Shown here in pieces: positions 61,101 to 64,000 of a stretch of DNA of 64,000 nucleotides. Each line of letters opens with the position of its first letter. Position 1 is the stretch's first letter. Origin of the DNA: Fratercula arctica (lineage: Eukaryota; Chordata; Aves; Charadriiformes; Alcidae); contig CANTUZ010000001.1 in the NCBI GenBank assembly GCA_947846985.1, forward strand, positions 8,232,004 to 8,296,003, given 5' to 3'. The position numbers were made by a program, and so were the translations under genes. Below the pieces are notes generated by a model. It did not search any database, was not told where the DNA came from, and worked only from the letters and a program-made list of their open reading frames with translations.

Positions 61101-64000
61101 AGGGCTGGATCCAGCTGTAATTTCGGAAGAAGAAGTGGTTCTGCAGCCGCCCCTCCACCGACTGTCCAGGAGAGAACACGACAGTGGGAAGTGTAACCAA
61201 GGGCAGAGCCTCTTCCCAATAAGATGAGGAAGTTTAAGATCAATTTTTTTGTTCCAGCCCATGCTACACTAATTACACTGTGGACAGCCCAAACAGGTGC
61301 CTCTTAGTCCACTACATTTTTGTCTTCTTCTAGCTGGAATTAGTGCTAAGTATTTCATAGCTTTGATAGGTATGCGCTGTACGAACACAAAACATTATGT
61401 GTTAGAAATGAGTGTGTTCTGGTTCAGTTTTTGTTGAGCCATGAGGAACAGAATCTGAAGGTGTGCCATAGCAACTTAGCAGCAGCTGAAAGGAAGTCAA
61501 GGTTGAGGTACTTTGGGCTGTTTACTCTGATTTCCAGCACGATAAATTCTCCATTAAGCATTAGACACCTTTAAACACATTTCCTGAACTTCTTGGAAAT
61601 CAGCATGATGCCATCTCGCTCAGAGAGACTTTGATTTTTCAACAAATCACAGAAATTATCACTTGAGAACTTTGCTGAGTTAGAGTTGAAGCTTGGCTGA
61701 GGCATTTTGTGAAGATCAAATCTGGCATCCGGGGATGGTTTTACGTAATGTCTGTCGCAGTCACCAAACCCCCATAGGCCACGGAGCATCAGGTCAAGGC
61801 TCCATGGGCAAAATTCTCCTGGGAGACCTGCACAGCTCTTTGTGATGCAGTCTGAAATCCACATGAGAAATGCAATTCTTGGAGGTATCCTGGTAGTGAA
61901 ATCTGAACACACGATAACACCAGACTGGGTGACGGAAAGCTCTACTATGTACAGCTGGGAGGAGAAATGTGTTAAAGATATAATTTCATCGCGGCTTTTC
62001 AGAGGGAGGTACAGAGGGAACCAAAGAGAGAGGTATGAAATGGCCATACCTAAATAATCATTGCAAGGAGAGAGAATATATATATATTTTTTTATATATG
62101 TATATAGATATAAAGAAAATCCAAATAGATATATTGTTAATAGTGTTAAATATATGCTGTATCCGCATATACATTGCAAACATCTTCACTTAAGCCAGTT
62201 GCCTAGTATCTCTCTTGAGTCAGTGGAGTGCACTTGGCACTTTCAGAGTACGATTCGTCTCATCCAGAAGTAGACATCTAAAATTGCTCAGGCGAATCAT
62301 GCCCTAAAAACGTCTATTTCTCGCAGTTGAGTGGAAGGAGCCTCGGGTGATTAGCTGAGATGTAAACATCTATATTAGTGACACTTAAAGTTGTGTGACC
62401 TGAATCCCACCCCCACTGAATGTCTTTCTCCCTCTCTCTCACACACACATACAGAGTGTGTATATACGTGTCTTGAAGAAGTTTTAACATCAGGCTCTCT
62501 GGCTGTTGTCTGTGGAGCCTTCTGCTCTGCATTTCAGTAAGACACTGCAACGTAGCTTTGAAACAGATAGTCCTGTTTAAATAGGCCAGTTTGCTCCCCG
62601 TTTTCGTATTCCCCAGGATTCATTCTAAATTCATTTGCCACTTCCGTTAGCGCTGTTGAGGATACACAAATGTTCAGTGCATGGTCGTCAAGCTGGATGA
62701 GTTGATGTTTCCAGCTATGGCACCACACTGTTCATCTTTCAGGCTTCAGAGCACTGTAGGTCAATCTAGATTTCTGGAGAGTGGACGCAAGTGCATTTGG
62801 CACCCAGGCGTTATTGTTTGGTTTTGATGGGAAAATCGCTGGAGCTTACATAGCTGTGCCTGTACTTTAACGGCACGACAGAAACTATTCAAACTCTTTT
62901 TACTGAGCAGTAAGTGGAGGAAAGTGGAATTTTAGTACAGTTTTTTCACTTACCTTGGATTATTCCTAAGCAATTGAACAGTCCAAATTACAGCAGAGAA
63001 TGGAAACACGCATTCAGAAAATCTGTGCTAAATGGCGTAATACAGAAAGCTGGGGGTTATGATAGCGTTTAGCAGGCGTGTTTGGAAACGGTCAGGTAGG
63101 TACGCACGTAACCTACACTTGTGAAATGGGCTGTTGCACTTGAAACGCCATTTCAGATTGGAAAATTGAAACCTGCTTGTGACGTTACTCATTTCACATG
63201 TCCTGGTGAAGTATGAGTTTCTCAATATTCAATTACTACTTTTTAGCTGTTCTTTCTCTGAATATACAGTCTTCTCCACATCCTGCTGGCACCAGTATTC
63301 TCACTGGCTTCAGTGAGAGCTGCCCAGATTCAGAACCAAGGAAGCAGTGCAAATCTTTATTTCTCAAAGCAAGGAGGGTGACTCTGTGTGCCTGAGACCT
63401 TTTCCCCAGGTGGACGTTCAGGAGCTGAACAGTATAATTGAATAACTATTCATTCGGATCCTTATAAATTATCAGAGACACTGAGGAACAGAGAAGGATG
63501 AGGGATATGCCAGAATACAAGAACCACCTAATGCAACGGGCAATAAATCCAGTAGTTGTTATTTATTACTTTGAAATTCATGTTTAGAGCAAAAGTATCT
63601 GGCTCACAGAATCTGTGACTGTCTGTAAAATGAAGAAGGAAAATGACACCAACTCTTGTCTTTGGCAATGCAAATATAATGTTTTCTTATGAAACTCAGA
63701 CTGTTTATGTGCTTAGAGGATCATTTTTTTGGCACTTACAAAAAACACCATTTTCCTCATGCTGCTACTAAGTACAGACTGAATGAGGAATTTAAAAAAT
63801 CAACTGGAATTGAAGAATAGGGAATATCCGGAGAGAGGCGGTTTTGGTTTTGGAGGTGGCCTCTCACTGATGTCACTGGGATCTGGGAGCATTTCACACT
63901 TCTTTGTATTATGCCCATGAAATTTCCGTAGGTCCTTAACTGAAGCGCCTTAACTAAGATGCACAACGGTGTTGCCACTCTCAGCAGAAAGATGGATGTG
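58173..64000. other. DLG2 intron, no gene recognised
   Basis: Unique AT-rich sequence with a T23 run at 58922-58944, a TA-rich stretch at about 62078-62130 and a short (CT)(CA) run near 62431-62450. A 202-codon minus open frame at 61571-62179 is discussed as a finding but not called as a gene. Confidence 0.55.
58922..58944. repeat. Poly-T run, 23 bases
   Basis: Uninterrupted T23. Confidence 0.95.

Noticed and set aside
1..64000. CRISPR arrays, operons, tRNA or rRNA genes, endogenous retroviral genes
   Set aside because: No regularly spaced direct repeats, no tRNA A/B boxes in a foldable context, and no gag, pol or env-like frames other than the non-LTR CR1 reverse transcriptase were seen.

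Overview
The window looks like vertebrate nuclear DNA, most probably from a bird. It is AT-rich and non-coding, with no bacterial-type gene packing. Its interspersed repeats are almost all CR1 LINE fragments with the typical avian 3' end (octamer tail related to ATTCTATG, and the 'ggtcccttccaacc' type 3' UTR). I recognised no L1, Alu-like SINE, DNA transposon or retroviral gene. At least three CR1 subfamilies are present and some copies look young, which suits a bird, but the species cannot be named from this.

One cellular coding exon is clear: 55370-55484 on the plus strand. It has a polypyrimidine tract and AG acceptor, 115 bp of open frame, and a CAG|GTGAGC donor. It encodes the segment between PDZ3 and the SH3 domain of a Discs-large MAGUK, and the residues fit DLG2 (PSD-93/chapsyn-110) better than DLG1, DLG3 or DLG4. 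Nearly all the rest is therefore best read as intron of a large DLG2 gene: about 55.4 kb upstream of the exon and 8.5 kb downstream. I found no second exon, promoter, tRNA, rRNA or known ncRNA.

Layout. 1-5.7 kb: intron with three minus-oriented CR1 fragments, the first tailed by a two-phase pentamer microsatellite. 5.7-12 kb: unique intron. 12-15 kb: two plus-oriented CR1 copies, the second carrying a broken reverse-transcriptase frame. 15-34 kb: a long CR1-free stretch with homopolymer runs, a (TA)n run and short palindromes. 34-47 kb: CR1 fragments at 34.3, 37.3, 42.1 and 47.2 kb, a compound microsatellite at 43.1 kb and two inverted repeats. 47-55 kb: intron with a (GGTTT)11 array. 55.37-55.48 kb: the DLG2 exon. 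56.9-58.2 kb: the longest CR1, sense to DLG2, with reverse-transcriptase motifs. 58-64 kb: unique intron.

The genes do not form an operon or system. The biology is one synaptic-scaffold exon in a long intron colonised by a non-LTR retrotransposon. I found no convincing undescribed system; the points most worth a second look are the CR1-seeded pentamer array, the near-identical inverted CR1 3' ends, the A tract behind the CR1 at 37.3 kb, and several perfect or near-perfect palindromes.
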